In this document: piece after piece, positions 55,644 through 64,000 of the stretch
Layout of the letters: every line of letters begins with the position of its first letter
Numbering within the stretch: position 1 is the stretch's first letter
NCBI RefSeq assembly: GCF_002077175.1
Contig: NZ_CP014943.1
Span: forward strand, 4,402,001-4,466,000
Direction of reading: 5' to 3'
From: Colwellia sp. PAMC 21821
GTDB lineage: Bacteria; Pseudomonadota; Gammaproteobacteria; Enterobacterales; Alteromonadaceae
Length of the DNA: 64,000 nucleotides
Translations under genes and position numbers: made by a program
The notes under the pieces: generated by a model
Told to the model about the DNA's origin: nothing
The model's input: the letters and a program-made list of their open reading frames with translations, nothing else
The model's database searches: none

Positions 55644-55661
55644 CTCGTCCAATCGGACGAG
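55644..55661. promoter_or_regulatory. Palindrome CTCGTCC-N4-GGACGAG, candidate operator
   Basis: A perfect 7-bp inverted repeat around AATC, about 150 bases before the aldehyde dehydrogenase start. Its core equals the palindrome at 48690-48703. Confidence 0.6.
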
Positions 55662-55739
55662 CGTATACTCCAATAAAATTAAATATCTTGAATTTTCTCC
55701 ATTGTCGGCATTGAAACGCCTAATAAGCTATCAACTAAG

Positions 55740-55772
55740 ATATTACTGAGTTATTACTGAGGTATTACTGAG
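55740..55772. repeat. Tandem 11-bp repeat, TATTACTGAG core x3
   Basis: Three copies of NTATTACTGAG follow each other without gaps; only the first base of each unit differs. It could be a regulator array upstream of the flavin reductase operon or a simple slippage product. Confidence 0.75.
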
Positions 55773-56331
55773 TTAATGATAAATTCAGCTTTATTACCCA
55801 AAGGATGTATATCCGTAGTTTCTTCAAACTGGGAATAGTCTGACAACGAATGTCACTTATCTGTGCTGGTAAAGATAAGTTTTCCCGCTTGAACAGTCAA
55901 AAGGTTCGGTAGCGGGCAACATCGTCACGACCTAGGCGCCCTTTTATTATCCAGTCAGTACTAACACAGAACTGCTGGACCCTTATGCTGAGGTAGAAGT
56001 CGCTACGCTCAGCTACTAATTTTCCTACAAAAAGCAAACCGTTATATCGATACCGTTCATTTTACACATTAGCTTCTGACGAGGGCTTACTTTTTAGCTA
56101 ATTTTAGGACAGTAAAGTCGACCTTAATAGTTACTCTACGCCGGATATCTTTGTGCAATGCTTAACAAAAGAACATGAGCTACAAGCCTATTTTAATACG
56201 CTAAATCGCCGAAAAATTATAATTAATTATAAAAAAAATCAAGAGTATTGTCACTTTAGTCCATAGAGACGATGATGAAAAACAGCCTTATCATGATACT
56301 GGAGGTATATAACACTGATAAGGCGAGTGAC

Positions 56332-57312
56332 ATGGCACAAGTAGAATTCGATAATCAAGCATTTAGACAAGCTCTTGGCAGCTTTACCACAGGCGTAACT
56401 ATTATCACCGCTAACGCACCTGACGGTACTCCTGTTGGCCTAACCGCTAACAGCTTCAATTCAGTCTCGCTCGACCCACCTATGGTGTTATGGAGTCTAG
56501 CAAAAACCTCTTTAAGCGTAGCAGCTTTTAGTGAGGCAGAACACTGGAACGTGCATGTATTGTCCCAACACCAACAAGACTTATCTAACTCCTTTGCAGC
56601 TAAAGGCGAAGACAAATTTAGCGGCACTAAGCTCGAAACGGGTATCAGCTCTGCACCATTAATAGCTGATTGTAGCGCTCGCTTTCAGTGTCGTAACATG
56701 GTTACACACGATGGTGGCGATCATCTTATATTTATTGGTGAAGTCCTAGGGTTTGATCACCAACCACTCCCACCACTAGTTTTCCAGCAAGGTCAGTACG
56801 CCATGACCGCTCGTAAGCCCTGGGAAGCAGTTAATTTATCTTCCGAACCAACGGCTCCAGAGTGTAGTTATAACGAAGATTTATTGGGTTATTTACTCGG
56901 TCGTTCACATTTTCAAATGCTTTATCGTATGCGAAAAGTTTTTGATGAACAAGCGCTTGAAGATTCACATTTTTTTGCCTTGTCTGTCATGAACATTCAA
57001 CAAAAATTGGACCTGGAGCAATTAAATACTCATCTTGATTACACGGGGCATAGTGTCTCTGAAGATGACATGAAATTTTTAGTTAGTCAGGATCTTATCA
57101 GCAAAGTAGATGAAGAAAGTTATCAATTAACAAGTTCAGGTAGAGAAACCTCTTTACACCACATTGCACAAGCAAAAGCCATTGAAGAAGAACTTATCGA
57201 TGAGCTGGGCGTAGGCGATGTGATGGCGTTAAAACTGTTGCTTAAGCGCCTTATACATAAAACAGACCCAGGTTTACCTGACCTTTGGTCAACACAGGAC
57301 AAGCCATTATGA
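56332..57312 (+). CDS. Flavin reductase fused to a MarR-like domain (HsaB/C1-type)
   Basis: From the ATG at 56332 the protein has 326 residues. Residues 1-165 form a flavin reductase domain (FRQALGSFTTGVTIITA, GLTANSFNSVSLDPPMVLWSL, FSGTKLETG, DGGDHLIFIGEV). Residues 180-326 look like a winged-helix MarR-type domain (LLGRSHFQMLYRMRKVF, LVSQDLISKVDEESYQLTSSGRE). The same layout is known in the C1 reductase of 4-hydroxyphenylacetate hydroxylase, where the second domain senses substrate. HsaB-type reductases feed reduced flavin to HsaA, which hydroxylates the opened A ring; no HsaA is in the window. The frame opens 20 codons earlier, but homology starts here and AAGG lies eight bases upstream. 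Confidence 0.82.
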   Translation: MAQVEFDNQAFRQALGSFTTGVTIITANAPDGTPVGLTANSFNSVSLDPPMVLWSLAKTSLSVAAFSEAEHWNVHVLSQHQQDLSNSFAAKGEDKFSGTKLETGISSAPLIADCSARFQCRNMVTHDGGDHLIFIGEVLGFDHQPLPPLVFQQGQYAMTARKPWEAVNLSSEPTAPECSYNEDLLGYLLGRSHFQMLYRMRKVFDEQALEDSHFFALSVMNIQQKLDLEQLNTHLDYTGHSVSEDDMKFLVSQDLISKVDEESYQLTSSGRETSLHHIAQAKAIEEELIDELGVGDVMALKLLLKRLIHKTDPGLPDLWSTQDKPL

Positions 57313-58097
57313 GCGAGCTACACCAGCAGTTAGCGCAAGAGCTTTTTGATGCGCAAAATAAGAGACGCGCTATAGCACCACTGGTTTCTCGCTACCCACA
57401 ATTGTCTATTAATGATGCTTATCAAATTTCGTTGAAAACATTGGCCTTACGTACACAAGCTGGTGAAACAGTTATCGGAAAAAAAATTGGTGTTACCAGT
57501 GAAGCTGTACAAAAAATGCTGAATGTTCATCAACCTGATTTTGGCTTTTTAACGAAGACAATGCATCATCCTGATGGCAGTAATATTAGCCTAAAAAAAT
57601 CCCAATTAATCCAGCCACGCGCTGAAGGTGAAATCGCTTTTTGCCTTAAACATGACCTCCAAGGACCTAACGTAACTGCTGAGCAAGTATTAGCAGCTAC
57701 TGATTGGGTCGCCCCTTGCTTTGAGATTGTTGATTCACGTATCGAAAATTGGCAAATCACTATAGTCGATACAGTTGCAGATAACGCCTCTTGTGGCGTG
57801 TTTGTGATTGGCGACAAGCATACCGACCCTACGACGCTTGACCTATCAACCGTGAAAATGGCTGTCCATCATAACGGCCAGCCTGCAGTGACCGGTATTG
57901 GGTCCGCGGTACAAGGACATCCTGCACAAGCTGTTGCTTGGCTTGCCAATACGCTGGGAGAATATGGTATTGAGTTTAAAAAAGGTGAAATTATCCTATC
58001 AGGCGCACTTGCACCATTGATAGATGCCAAAAGCGGCGATCATTTTAGTATGGAGATCGAAGGTCTTGGTACTTGTTCAGTCAGTTTCTGTGACTAA
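57309..58097 (+). CDS. hsaE: 2-hydroxyhexa-2,4-dienoate hydratase (HsaE/TesE)
   Basis: The 262-residue enzyme belongs to the MhpD/FAH-related hydratase family: GKKIGVTSEAVQKMLNVHQPDFGFL, QPRAEGEIAFCL, EIVDSRIENWQITIVDTVADNAS, and KKGEIILSGAL. It adds water to the dienoate released from the steroid A/B ring. The ATG overlaps the stop of the reductase gene (ATGA, 57309-57312), so they are coupled. The gene order E-G-F is that of a meta-cleavage lower pathway; assignment to steroids over other aromatics rests on the setting. Confidence 0.87.
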   Translation: MSELHQQLAQELFDAQNKRRAIAPLVSRYPQLSINDAYQISLKTLALRTQAGETVIGKKIGVTSEAVQKMLNVHQPDFGFLTKTMHHPDGSNISLKKSQLIQPRAEGEIAFCLKHDLQGPNVTAEQVLAATDWVAPCFEIVDSRIENWQITIVDTVADNASCGVFVIGDKHTDPTTLDLSTVKMAVHHNGQPAVTGIGSAVQGHPAQAVAWLANTLGEYGIEFKKGEIILSGALAPLIDAKSGDHFSMEIEGLGTCSVSFCD

Positions 58098-58131
58098 TTA
58101 AATAGCGACAACACCCACGAGGGAAAGTAAG

Positions 58132-59034
58132 ATGAAAAAGATTAAATGCGCCCTGATCGGTTCAGGTAACATTGGTACAGATTTACTTTATAAACTACAG
58201 CGTAGTGAAATATTAGAACCTGTATGGATGGTGGGTATCGACCCAGACTCTGAAGGCTTAGCTCGCGCGCGCGAATTAGGCATTAAAACTACAGCTGATG
58301 GTATTGACGGTTTAATACCGCATATTGAAGCCGATGAGATAAAAATCGCTTTCGACGCAACGTCAGCCTATGTACATGCTGAAAACTCAGCAAAAGTTAA
58401 TGAAAAAGGCGTATTGATGATCGATCTAACGCCTGCTGCTATTGGTCCTTATTGTGTACCTCCCGTTAACTTACATCAACTTAACGCTGACATTAAAAAC
58501 GTAAATATGGTGACGTGTGGTGGTCAAGCAACCATCCCAATGGTTGCCGCTGTATCGCGCGTTCAACCGGTTGAATATGGTGAGATTGTAGCGACTGTAT
58601 CATCTAAATCAGTCGGTCCAGGCACACGTCAAAATATCGATGAATTCACTCGCACAACTTCTGGCGCAGTAGAACAAATTGGTGGTGCTAAAAAAGGTAA
58701 AGCTATTATTATTATTAACCCTGCTGAGCCACCACTTCTAATGCGCGACACCATTCACTGTTTAACAGAAACAGCGCCCGATCAAGAAGCGATTACGGCC
58801 TCAGTGCATGAAATGATTGCTGAAGTTCAAAAATATGTTCCAGGCTATAAACTTAAAAACGGCCCAGTATTTGACGGCCGTAAAGTGTCTATATTTCTTG
58901 AAGTGGAAGGCTTGGGCGATTATCTACCAAAATATGCCGGCAACCTTGACATTATGACCGCATCGGCTGCCCGTACTGCAGAAATGTTTGCCTTGCAGAT
59001 GTTGGATCAAACGTCATCAGACAGTCAATCTTAA
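58132..59034 (+). CDS. hsaG: Acylating acetaldehyde/propanal dehydrogenase (HsaG/TesF)
   Basis: The 300-residue enzyme turns propanal or acetaldehyde into the acyl-CoA with NAD+ and CoA. The Rossmann loop is [11 protein letters not shown] (9-19) and the catalytic cysteine is C129 ([11 protein letters not shown]). It forms a channelling complex with the aldolase encoded 11 bases downstream. GAGGGA before the ATG is a fair ribosome site. It follows hsaE by 34 bases. Confidence 0.92.
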   Translation: MKKIKCALIGSGNIGTDLLYKLQRSEILEPVWMVGIDPDSEGLARARELGIKTTADGIDGLIPHIEADEIKIAFDATSAYVHAENSAKVNEKGVLMIDLTPAAIGPYCVPPVNLHQLNADIKNVNMVTCGGQATIPMVAAVSRVQPVEYGEIVATVSSKSVGPGTRQNIDEFTRTTSGAVEQIGGAKKGKAIIIINPAEPPLLMRDTIHCLTETAPDQEAITASVHEMIAEVQKYVPGYKLKNGPVFDGRKVSIFLEVEGLGDYLPKYAGNLDIMTASAARTAEMFALQMLDQTSSDSQS

Positions 59035-59045
59035 GGAGTAATATC

Positions 59046-60080
59046 ATGAATTTAAAAGGTAAAAAAGTTACCCTACACGACATGTCTTTACGTGATGGTA
59101 TGCACGCGAAGCAACATCAAATTAGCCTAGACCAAATGGTCTCAATCGCTACTGGGCTTGATCAAGCGGGTATTCCCTTGATTGAAGTTACCCATGGAGA
59201 TGGTTTAGGTGGCGCTTCACTTAATTATGGTTTTCCTGCCCACACTGATGAAGAATATCTTAGCGCTGTTGTTCCTAAAATGACCCAAGCTAAAATATCG
59301 GCTTTATTAATACCAGGTATCGGTACGCTTGATCACTTAAAAATGGCCTATGACCATGGCGTAAGCACTATTCGTGTTGCTACTCACTGTACTGAAGCGG
59401 ATGTATCAGAGCAACATATTAATGCGGCACGTAAAATGGGTCTAGATACTGTCGGCTTCCTCATGATGGCGCATATGATCAGCCCAGAAGAGTTACTTGC
59501 TCAGGCGAAGTTAATGGAGTCTTACGGTGCTAACTGTATTTATTGTACCGATTCAGCAGGATATATGCTGCCTGATGACGTAGCATCTCGTATAGGTTTA
59601 CTGCGAAGCGAGCTTAACAGCGACACCGAAATTGGTTTTCATGGCCATCATAATTTAGGTATGAGTATTTCTAACTCGCTAGCCGCAGTAGAAATGGGTG
59701 CTAACCGCATCGATGGTTCGGTGGCTGGGTTAGGTGCTGGTGCAGGCAACACGCCTTTGGAAGTATTTACGGCAGTGCTTGATCGTATGGCGGTTAATCA
59801 TGGTATTGATTTGTATAAAATCATGGATGTTGCTGAGGACTTAGTAATCCCTATGATGGATCAGCCAATTCGTATTGACAGGAACTCCCTAACGCTAGGT
59901 TATGCTGGTGTTTACTCGTCATTCTTACTCTTTGCAGAACGTGCCGAGAAAAAGTATGGTGTGCCAGCACGTGACATTCTGCTAGAACTTGGACGCCTTA
60001 AAACCGTTGGCGGACAAGAAGATATGATTGATGATACAGCAATGACTATGGCTAAAGCCCTAAAGGCAATTAACGCTTGA
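59046..60080 (+). CDS. hsaF: 4-hydroxy-2-oxovalerate/oxohexanoate aldolase (HsaF/TesG)
   Basis: The 344-residue class II aldolase splits 4-hydroxy-2-oxo acids to pyruvate and an aldehyde that is passed to the dehydrogenase. The catalytic R16-D17 (MSLRDGMH) and metal histidines H199 and H201 (GFHGHHNLG) are visible, with [12 protein letters not shown]. The C-terminal dimer/contact region is intact. It overlaps the next gene by four bases (TTGA). AAGGAG precedes the start. Confidence 0.93.
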   Translation: MNLKGKKVTLHDMSLRDGMHAKQHQISLDQMVSIATGLDQAGIPLIEVTHGDGLGGASLNYGFPAHTDEEYLSAVVPKMTQAKISALLIPGIGTLDHLKMAYDHGVSTIRVATHCTEADVSEQHINAARKMGLDTVGFLMMAHMISPEELLAQAKLMESYGANCIYCTDSAGYMLPDDVASRIGLLRSELNSDTEIGFHGHHNLGMSISNSLAAVEMGANRIDGSVAGLGAGAGNTPLEVFTAVLDRMAVNHGIDLYKIMDVAEDLVIPMMDQPIRIDRNSLTLGYAGVYSSFLLFAERAEKKYGVPARDILLELGRLKTVGGQEDMIDDTAMTMAKALKAINA

Positions 60081-61399
60081 ACGTAACCAAGTCAAACTGG
60101 CGCCAACATACCTTATTGTTGGTGCTTACTTTACTGTATATTGAAAGCTTCATTGGCCGACAAATTATGGCAGTGATGATTGAACCCATTAAAGCCGAAT
60201 TCGGTGCTAGTGATGCACAAATGGGTTTATTAACCGGGCTTGGTTTTGCCATAGTATTTACCTTAACTGGGCTATCAGCAGGTCGTCTTGCCGATAAAGT
60301 TAACCGTACCCGTTTACTGGCTGCAAGCGCCCTTGTCTGGTTTATTATTACTGTCATAAGTGGTCTTGCAACCGGCTTTATTAGCTTACTGTTAATGCGC
60401 ATGATGATTGCAGTAGCTGAAGCGCCACTAACCTCGGCATCATTATCATTATTATCTGATAGCTACCCTATTGAACGGCGCTCATTCGCGATCAGTTGTT
60501 TTACTTCTGGCGCAACATTTGCCGCCATCATAGCACTTACCATAGGGGCTTATTGGGTAGAACACTATGGTTGGCGTCAGACTTTTTTTATTATCTCCAC
60601 ACCCGCATTATTTATTTCTTTCTTACTATTTTTTGTCATGCCTGAGCCTAGGCGCGGCCAATATGATCAAGTTGATATTACGCCAGTTTCACCTTTGCAA
60701 TCAGCCATTGACCAAGGTTTTAGATCATCGATAAAAGCCTTATTAAAACGAAAAGATTATTGCCTGTTAGTTTGTGCGAGCTCGATTGCCACACTAGGTG
60801 CCAATGCTTTTGGTATGTGGAATGCTACATTTTTAGTGCGCAGTCATGATCTTACACTCAGCCAAGCGGGAATGATGGCAGGTTTCTTTGGCGGTGGTGC
60901 TGCTGCTATAGGTATACTGCTAAGTGGTTATTTAGCTGATAGAATCGCCGCACGAAAAGGTGTGTTGTGGCTGCCGATTCTAGGTCATTTACTCGGTTGG
61001 GTATCCATCGTAATATATTTCCTTTGGCCTAAAGGCTTAGGCGATGAACTGTCTTTCGCCGGTATTCCTTTTGCAATGCTTTTTTGTACCTTAACTAGCT
61101 TCTTTTCCGTATGGTGGGTAAGCCCTAGCCTGACATTATTAACAAGCATAGTGCCTGGAAACCAACGGGCACTGGCCATTTCAATGCAAACCGTACTCAT
61201 TACATTTTTAGGTATTGGTGTAGGACCTATGCTAGTAGGTGTGCTCAGTGAGTTATTTAGTGATTTAGCGGGTATTGAATCTTTACGCTACGCGCTACTC
61301 ATTAGCACGAGTACAACGTTAATATCAGTGTTTCTTCTCTTTAAGTTAAAATCTTATCAGAGAAGCCAAGTACTAGAAGCTCATACGAAAATCGTTTAA
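60077..61399 (+). CDS. MFS transporter, second spinster-like permease
   Basis: The 440-residue permease is similar to the one at 48764 ([83 protein letters not shown]). It shares the [12 protein letters not shown] seventh-helix region as well. The start is a TTG overlapping the hsaF stop (TTGA), giving [11 protein letters not shown]; the first in-frame ATG would cut off the first helix. It may carry a pathway intermediate or a second steroid. Confidence 0.83.
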   Translation: MNVTKSNWRQHTLLLVLTLLYIESFIGRQIMAVMIEPIKAEFGASDAQMGLLTGLGFAIVFTLTGLSAGRLADKVNRTRLLAASALVWFIITVISGLATGFISLLLMRMMIAVAEAPLTSASLSLLSDSYPIERRSFAISCFTSGATFAAIIALTIGAYWVEHYGWRQTFFIISTPALFISFLLFFVMPEPRRGQYDQVDITPVSPLQSAIDQGFRSSIKALLKRKDYCLLVCASSIATLGANAFGMWNATFLVRSHDLTLSQAGMMAGFFGGGAAAIGILLSGYLADRIAARKGVLWLPILGHLLGWVSIVIYFLWPKGLGDELSFAGIPFAMLFCTLTSFFSVWWVSPSLTLLTSIVPGNQRALAISMQTVLITFLGIGVGPMLVGVLSELFSDLAGIESLRYALLISTSTTLISVFLLFKLKSYQRSQVLEAHTKIV

Positions 61400-61441
61400 T
61401 TACTTTTAATAACGTTAATAATTAAAACCAAGGAGTTTATT

Positions 61442-62209
61442 ATGTCAGTTACTGCAGTTACAGGTTCAGCATCAGGTATTGGCGCAGCCGTTTGTCAGCA
61501 ATTACGCGAAGCAGGACATACCGTTATCGGCATTGACCGCCATCAAGCAGAGGTTAATGCCGACTTATCAACAAGTGAAGGTCGTGCTAAAGCCGCAGAG
61601 CAAGTGATCGCGCTATCACAAGGAAAGCTAGACGGTTTAGTCTGTTGTGCCGGCCTTGGCGTTACAGCTCCTAGCAGCAGTTTAGTGGTGTCTGTAAATT
61701 ATTTTGGCTCTACAGAACTGATTGATTTACTCCACCCTGCACTTGCGCAAGGTAACAAACCTGCTATTACGATTATAGGTTCTGTCGCAGCAAGTCAGCA
61801 AGCCACTGCCCCTCACCCGATGATCGAACTCATGCTAAACAATGACGAGCAAGCTGCTCGTGGACTAGCCGATGAGTTAGGTCAGCCACACATTGCTTAT
61901 GCTGCTTCTAAATATGCATTAACCGTTCATTGTCGTCGTTTGGCAGTGAAATCTGGTAGCACAGGAGTAAGGCTTAATATTGTTGCGCCGGGCGCTGTTG
62001 AAACACCATTACACGAAGCTTCTAAAAACGATCCTCGTTTTGGTGAAGCGGTTCGTAATTTTATTGCTCCGATTGGGCGCAATGGTCATCCCAGCGAAAT
62101 TGCCGATGCCGTTAGCTTTTTGCAATCTTCACAAGCTTCTTTCGTGCACGGGAGTGTACTTTATGTTGATGGTGGTATGGACGCCATGATCCGTAATGGT
62201 AAACTTTAA
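61442..62209 (+). CDS. hsdA: 3alpha-hydroxysteroid dehydrogenase/carbonyl reductase (HsdA-like)
   Basis: The 255-residue SDR closely follows Comamonas testosteroni HsdA: the cofactor loop TGSASGIG (7-14), EVNADLSTSEGR, DGLVCCAGLG, VVSVNYFG-TEL, S114 (IIGSVAAS), Y153-x-x-x-K157, RLNIVAPGAVETPL and a tail VDGGMDAMIR. HsdA oxidises the 3alpha-hydroxyl of androsterone- or bile-type steroids with NAD+, an early step before KstD. It is the last gene of the operon, 42 bases after the permease. AAGGAG precedes the ATG. Confidence 0.9.
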   Translation: MSVTAVTGSASGIGAAVCQQLREAGHTVIGIDRHQAEVNADLSTSEGRAKAAEQVIALSQGKLDGLVCCAGLGVTAPSSSLVVSVNYFGSTELIDLLHPALAQGNKPAITIIGSVAASQQATAPHPMIELMLNNDEQAARGLADELGQPHIAYAASKYALTVHCRRLAVKSGSTGVRLNIVAPGAVETPLHEASKNDPRFGEAVRNFIAPIGRNGHPSEIADAVSFLQSSQASFVHGSVLYVDGGMDAMIRNGKL

Positions 62210-62631
62210 CGGCATAAAAACTGTGTTAAACAACAGTGACACCTTCGTATCAATTATTTCTACACTTATAGTAGAATGACATTGTACGAGGGTATGCTAT
62301 TACTTTTCACGCCAAATTGTCCATCATGCAACGCTTACCTAAACAACGTTAGCGACTATAAAATTATATTCAAACTCTCCACAAGTTAGCTAATCAACGA
62401 CTGTAGCTCAAATGTAGCAATCTTACTTTAGCTGTATATAGCGTTTACATGACCAACTAAAAAGCCAACAAATAATGTTGGCTTTTTATTGAGGTTTGTC
62501 CGCCCTGAAATGTGTTTATACATTTAGGACTTTATAATAAAATCGAGCGACACACATTGTCCGTACTGAAATCTATGCTATTAATGTAAACAACGACGCA
62601 AGTGTTCTAGGTCTCTTTTAGACGCTTTCTT
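62210..62631. other. Non-coding stretch at the right border of the steroid region
   Basis: These 422 bases show no gene. They contain the terminator at 62459-62487. A short inverted repeat ACTGT/ACAGT at 62220-62238 lies just after the hsdA stop. Confidence 0.5.
62459..62487. terminator. Rho-independent terminator
   Basis: AAAAAGCCAACA pairs exactly with TGTTGGCTTTTT around AATAA; A- and T-tracts flank the stem. It lies 250 bases past hsdA and could also serve the converging phosphoribosyltransferase gene. Confidence 0.88.
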
Positions 62632-63207
62632 TTAATTTTCAGTGGGTAAAAAATCTTTAATAATTTCATAAAGTCGTGGGCGTTGTTGAGCTATTTCATC
62701 AGCCGATAAGCCTTCAAGCGAGTGGGGATATTTAAGCCAATCACTGGTTTCATGAATGAAATAGTCAGGCACACGGTTGGTCACATTCCGTGATGGCTTA
62801 TAATAGGGAACGGCGATCCTAATATCTTCAGGCATATTGAGTCGGGTTTGTTTTTTTAATTCATCAATAATAGCTTCAATTGAACGGCCGGTATCAAATA
62901 CATCATCCACCAATAATAACTTGTCATGGGATTGTATATTGTTTACTAGATAATTTAGACTATGTACTCTGACTTCTCTTTGCTGTTGATCTATTCCTGC
63001 TGCATATGAAGAGGTTCTAATCGCAATATGATCTGATTTAATTCCGTGTACCGCCAAAAATTCTTGAACTGCAATGCCTATAGGGGCACCACCTCGCCAG
63101 ATAGCGACAATAAAAGTAGGAACAAAGTTACTGTCTAAGACCATGCGCGCCAATTCATAGGAATCTTCGAGTAGAGATTGTGCTGTTAAGTACTGTTTGT
63201 CTGCCAT
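62632..63207 (-). CDS. Purine-type phosphoribosyltransferase, second paralogue
   Basis: From the ATG at 63207 (GGAA five bases upstream) the protein has 191 residues; the frame opens 30 codons further up but homology begins at MADKQYLTAQ. The PRPP loop is LLLVDDVFDTGRS (97-109) and the early loop is IWRGGAPIG (37-45). It is close to the paralogue at 10908-11465 along its whole length (SLLEDSYELA, SDHIAIRTSSY, VPDYFIHETSDWLKYPHSLEGL). It faces a third paralogue across 115 bases. Confidence 0.85.
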   Translation of the reverse strand: MADKQYLTAQSLLEDSYELARMVLDSNFVPTFIVAIWRGGAPIGIAVQEFLAVHGIKSDHIAIRTSSYAAGIDQQQREVRVHSLNYLVNNIQSHDKLLLVDDVFDTGRSIEAIIDELKKQTRLNMPEDIRIAVPYYKPSRNVTNRVPDYFIHETSDWLKYPHSLEGLSADEIAQQRPRLYEIIKDFLPTEN

Positions 63208-63322
63208 GTTATTTCCAAGTAAAAGATGGGGAATCAAATCACTAAAGATTGAATAAAAAGCACTTCTATGTTTTAATTTAATGCTTAAATTAAGCAATAT
63301 AACACACTAATGTGGTGATTTC

Positions 63323-63916
63323 TTGGCTGAACTTCCCGAAAAAATATTTTTAGACGAAGACTCGTTAATCGAAGAGTCGTTTCAATTAGCAACCCAAATT
63401 ATGCAGAGTGGTTTTAGACCAACTTTTATCGTCGGACTATGGCGTGGTGGTAGTTCAGTTGGTATTTATGTGCAGGAATGCTTACAGACTCTGGGTGTAA
63501 AAACCGACCATATTTCAATTCGTACTTCATATGCTGGCTTTGATCGGTATCAAGAAGAAGTGCATAGTGATCAACCTATTCGAGTCCATGGGCTGACTTA
63601 TTTAGTTAATAAACTCAATATCGATGATAAATTGCTTATTGTCGATGATATGTACCGTTCTGGCAGAAATGCTAATGCTACCATTAATGAACTGAAAAAA
63701 AGGCTTAAGAAAAATATGCCAACCGATGTTCGCATTGCAACGGTTTGGAAAAATGCCTCGTTACCTGAAAATGCAGGACCTGACTATTATATCCATAAAA
63801 CCGATGACTGGGTTGTTTTTCCGTATGAATTACAGGGTTTGTCACTCGCTGAAATTAAACAACATAAATCATTTGCCTATAAATCAATTGACCCAACATT
63901 GTTTATTTCAGGTTAA
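63323..63916 (+). CDS. Purine-type phosphoribosyltransferase, third, more divergent paralogue
   Basis: The 197-residue protein starts at a TTG (63323) with GGTGA just upstream; no nearby ATG fits. It keeps the RGGSSVGI loop (41-48) and TDHISIRTSY. The PRPP loop reads LLIVDDMYRSGRN (104-116), where the usual V-F-D-T/S is replaced by M-Y-R-S. This may alter activity or substrate. It ends with DYYIHKTDDWVVFPYELQGL like the other two. Confidence 0.8.
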   Translation: MAELPEKIFLDEDSLIEESFQLATQIMQSGFRPTFIVGLWRGGSSVGIYVQECLQTLGVKTDHISIRTSYAGFDRYQEEVHSDQPIRVHGLTYLVNKLNIDDKLLIVDDMYRSGRNANATINELKKRLKKNMPTDVRIATVWKNASLPENAGPDYYIHKTDDWVVFPYELQGLSLAEIKQHKSFAYKSIDPTLFISG

Positions 63917-64000
63917 TTAAAAACCTTCGAAATGTAGTTAAAGTAAACTTTATGTTATTCCCATCGGGTTACTAAGCATCGTTTGAATTAGAGATAAACG

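Larger units (their letters stand above)
55498..56331. other. Long upstream region with palindrome, tandem repeat and possible gene remnants
   Basis: About 0.8 kb between the divergent aldehyde dehydrogenase and flavin reductase genes. It holds the palindrome at 55644-55661 and an 11-bp tandem repeat at 55740-55772. Short protein-like open stretches without starts follow: one around 55940-56022 reads FYYPVSTNTELLDPYAEVEV, another around 56105-56266 contains TPDIFVQCLTKEHELQAYFN. These may be remains of a decayed gene. No intact gene is supported. Confidence 0.5.

Noticed and set aside
60070..60402. Leftward 110-codon frame over the second MFS gene
   Set aside because: It is antisense to the permease N-terminus, which carries clear MFS motifs; the opposite frame is an artefact of codon use.
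1..64000. CRISPR arrays, tRNA or rRNA genes, insertion sequences
   Set aside because: No regularly spaced repeats, no tRNA T-arm-like sequence in context and no transposase frame with end repeats were seen.

Overview
The window is AT-rich chromosomal DNA from a Gram-negative bacterium. It reads as a marine gammaproteobacterium of the Alteromonadales, most like Colwellia or Thalassotalea. That placement is an inference from E. coli-like housekeeping proteins (AsnS, SppA, AnsA, YeaC, YghU, YdjA, Fpr, PepE), lipobox lipoproteins, a TonB-dependent receptor and low-GC codon use. No rRNA, tRNA, CRISPR array or insertion sequence was seen.

The left part (1 to about 36.6 kb) is mostly housekeeping and accessory genes. 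It holds the end of a DMT-type permease, CorA, a cold-shock/Excalibur fusion protein, a lone tyrosine recombinase preceded by a striking hairpin, a Kef-type antiporter, YghU, an EAL-HDOD protein, a possible CTP-dependent riboflavin-kinase-like protein, a secreted NPP-type phosphodiesterase, a phosphoribosyltransferase, two overlapping lipoprotein genes (M28 peptidase and TPR protein), a GST, Fpr, an orphan HicB-like antitoxin and PepE. The biotin locus follows (bioBFCD with divergent bioA), then asnS, ydjA, sppA, ansA, a DUF349 protein with yeaC, a sodium:alanine symporter, an M14 carboxypeptidase and a thioredoxin-like protein.

The right part (about 37 to 62.2 kb) is a steroid-catabolism region. 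A leftward operon encodes an MBL hydrolase, an acyl-CoA ligase, a KstD-type ketosteroid dehydrogenase, a FadD3-type HIP-CoA ligase split by an apparent frameshift, and a FadE33/FadE30-type (IpdE2/IpdE1) acyl-CoA dehydrogenase pair. Around it lie a thiolase, a 7alpha-HSDH-like SDR, an MFS permease plus KshA-type Rieske oxygenase, a TonB receptor and an aldehyde dehydrogenase. A rightward operon encodes a flavin reductase fused to a MarR-like domain, the meta-cleavage enzymes HsaE, HsaG and HsaF, a second MFS permease, and an HsdA-like 3alpha-hydroxysteroid dehydrogenase. Together they suggest uptake of a steroid, possibly bile-acid-like; oxidation at C3 and C7; Delta1-dehydrogenation and 9alpha-hydroxylation; then use of the A/B-ring C6 fragment and the C/D-ring propionate. 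HsaA, HsaC, HsaD, KshB and IpdAB are not in the window and must be elsewhere if the pathway is complete.

Two divergent promoter regions in the steroid region share a perfect CGTCC-N4-GGACG palindrome, a candidate operator for an unseen regulator. The window ends with two divergent phosphoribosyltransferase genes, paralogues of the one at 10.9 kb.
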